6,452 nt of DNA, from contig JAOZLQ010000137.1 in NCBI GenBank assembly GCA_029934755.1, forward strand, positions 1 through 6,452, given 5' to 3'. Numbering within the stretch: the stretch's first letter is position 1; each line of letters begins with the position of its first letter. Made by a program: the position numbers and the translations under genes. The notes beneath the pieces were generated by a model, which was not told where the DNA came from, did not search any database, and was given only the letters and a program-made list of their open reading frames with translations. This DNA is from Desulfuromusa sp. Its GTDB lineage: Bacteria > Desulfobacterota > Desulfuromonadia > Desulfuromonadales > Geopsychrobacteraceae. Shown piece by piece: positions 5,283 through 6,452 of the stretch.

Positions 5283-6347
5283 TTAAAGGAGAGTAACCCA
5301 TCCGTGGTCATCGGGCTGTCTGCCATATTGGATGGCAGTCAGTTTATTATAGAGTTCCATAGTCAGTTTGCCAGTTTTCCCATCACCCAACTGGACACAG
5401 TTATTTTTGTAGCAGAAAGAGCTAACAGGAGAGATCACGACTGCGGTTCCTGCGCCAAAAGCTTCTTGTAGGCGGCCGTTTGCGCTGCCTTCTATAATTT
5501 CATCGACGCTCAATGCACGTTCTTCAATTTCATATCCCATTTCCTTAACCAAGGTGAGTACTGAGCGGCGGGTGATTCCGTCCAAAACAGTTCCATGCAG
5601 TGGCGAGGTCACAATTTTTCCATCGTAAAGAAACAACATATTCATACTACCGACTTCTTCTACAAAGCGTTTTTCCTTGGCGTCCAGCCAGAGAACCTGA
5701 TCATAACCATTTTCAGCGGCTTCTTTGGCAGCATAAAGGCTGGCGGCATAGTTCCCACCGGTTTTGGCTTCGCCAGTTCCCCCTTCAGTAGCACGCACAT
5801 AAAAATCGGAAATCCATATTTTTACCGGGGCGATACCCCCTGTGTAATATGGGCCTACCGGACTAAGAATAACGTAGCATAGATATTGATTTGCCGGGCG
5901 AACCCCGAGCATTGGTTCGGTCGCAATCATGGTTGGACGAACATAAAGGCTGGTCCCTTCACTATGTGGGACCCAATCTGCTTCTAACCGGATCAGTTCG
6001 AGCATGGCGTCAAGAAAGAATTTTTCATCCACCTCCGGCATGCACATACGTTCGGCACTGCGATTAAAACGGGTGATATTATCTGCAGGACGAAACATCG
6101 CAAGGCTGCCATCGGCTCGGCGAAAAACTTTAAGTCCTTCAAAAATTTCCTGAGAGTAGTGAAGAACCATGGCCGCTGGATCAAGCGACAGGGGACCATA
6201 AGGTTGAATACGCGCTGAGTGCCAGCCTTTACCACTATCATATTCCATAACCAGCATTCGGTCGCTATACTGCTTGCCAAATACCAGCTCACTTTCATTT
6301 TCAATCCGCGCTTTTGGCGCAGTGACGGGTAGAATTTGTAAGTCCAT
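5283..6347 (-). CDS. ilvE: Branched-chain amino acid aminotransferase (354 aa)
   Basis: This is a cytoplasmic PLP-dependent class IV (D-amino acid/branched-chain) aminotransferase, EC 2.6.1.42. It transfers amino groups between glutamate and the 2-oxo acids of leucine, isoleucine and valine, the last biosynthetic step. Family signatures include HYSQEIFEGLKVFRR (63-77), RFNRSAERMCMP (93-104), YVRPTMIATEPMLGV (135-149) and GEAKTGGNYAASLYA (192-206), whose Lys195 is the expected Schiff-base lysine. FVEEVGSMN (228-236), TSPLHGTVLDGITRRS (247-262) and LQEAFGAGTAVVISPV (293-308) supply the cofactor phosphate and substrate pocket. The length and the ending (QYGRQPDDHGW) match the larger, eukaryote-like BCAT subtype rather than the roughly 300-residue E. 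coli IlvE. The start is ATG 6347: an in-frame TAA lies three codons upstream, and GGAG (6359-6362) is 11 bases away, a slightly long spacing. It appears to be monocistronic. No frameshift or missing residue is seen. Confidence 0.96.
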   Translation of the reverse strand: MDLQILPVTAPKARIENESELVFGKQYSDRMLVMEYDSGKGWHSARIQPYGPLSLDPAAMVLHYSQEIFEGLKVFRRADGSLAMFRPADNITRFNRSAERMCMPEVDEKFFLDAMLELIRLEADWVPHSEGTSLYVRPTMIATEPMLGVRPANQYLCYVILSPVGPYYTGGIAPVKIWISDFYVRATEGGTGEAKTGGNYAASLYAAKEAAENGYDQVLWLDAKEKRFVEEVGSMNMLFLYDGKIVTSPLHGTVLDGITRRSVLTLVKEMGYEIEERALSVDEIIEGSANGRLQEAFGAGTAVVISPVSSFCYKNNCVQLGDGKTGKLTMELYNKLTAIQYGRQPDDHGWVTLL

Positions 6348-6376
6348 AATATGTTATTCTCCAGCAATGGTAGTTT

Positions 6377-6391
6377 AGCCATTTCATGGCT
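6377..6391. promoter_or_regulatory. Operator-like palindrome in the ilvE leader
   Basis: AGCCAT-TTC-ATGGCT is a perfect 6-bp inverted repeat with a 3-base centre. It overlaps the candidate -10 box, a common position for a repressor site. It could equally be a small RNA hairpin or chance; no regulator is identifiable. Confidence 0.25.
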
Positions 6392-6408
6392 TATTAGCAG
6401 TGTATCAA
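6381..6408 (-). promoter_or_regulatory. Possible ilvE promoter
   Basis: On the - strand TTGATA (6408-6403, 5 of 6 matches to TTGACA) is followed by a 16-base spacer and TGAAAT (6386-6381, 4 of 6). The transcript would start near 6374, about 27 bases before ATG 6347. The match is moderate and the upstream gene is not in the window, so read-through cannot be excluded. Confidence 0.35.
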
Positions 6409-6452
6409 CCAAGAAGATATTTTTTATCACAGCATCTGCCTGTGCTGCAACT

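Noticed and set aside
5993..6430. 145-residue - strand frame overlapping the start of ilvE
   Set aside because: Most of it is the alternative frame of ilvE, which has strong family signatures. The upstream part has no convincing leader-peptide features.

Overview
The window looks like chromosomal DNA of a moderately AT-rich, motile Gram-negative bacterium. The chemoreceptor architecture and the C-terminal tail ending LDDDDFGKY remind me of Desulfuromonadia/Geobacter-type deltaproteobacteria. This is a judgement from memory, and nothing in the window fixes the taxonomy.

Layout. (1) At the left edge, on the + strand, is a 5'-truncated GT-A fold family 2-like glycosyltransferase whose start lies outside the window (3-1163). 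(2) A 62-base convergent gap holds a 20-bp imperfect hairpin that may stop transcription from both sides. (3) On the - strand, two methyl-accepting chemotaxis proteins lie in tandem, 56 bases apart, probably as one operon. The promoter-proximal one (3094-4872) has a PilJ/NarX-like periplasmic domain. The distal one (1226-3037) has a different, helical periplasmic domain. A sigma70-type promoter (TTGACA, 16 bp, TAAAAT) precedes the pair. (4) A 410-base stretch between the receptor start (4872) and the aminotransferase stop (5283) holds no intact gene. It contains the receptor promoter, a strong minus-strand intrinsic terminator, a short stop-bounded minus-strand frame with a perfect [4Fe-4S] ferredoxin cysteine motif, and a long palindrome. 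(5) On the - strand, a complete branched-chain amino acid aminotransferase (ilvE, 5283-6347) has a possible promoter and operator-like palindrome at the right edge.

How the genes relate. The two receptors feed different periplasmic inputs into almost the same output module. Their signalling tips are 100% identical at DNA level over 478 bp and differ at 3 positions over 558 bp, while the adjacent 60-bp flanks are only about 75% and 82% identical. This abrupt boundary, which includes synonymous sites, points to gene conversion rather than simple recent duplication. The glycosyltransferase and ilvE appear to be unrelated neighbours with their own transcription units.

I see no wholly new multi-gene system. 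The most unusual items are the conversion tract, the orphan iron-sulfur motif in the gap, and the shared C-terminal receptor tail carried on variable linkers.
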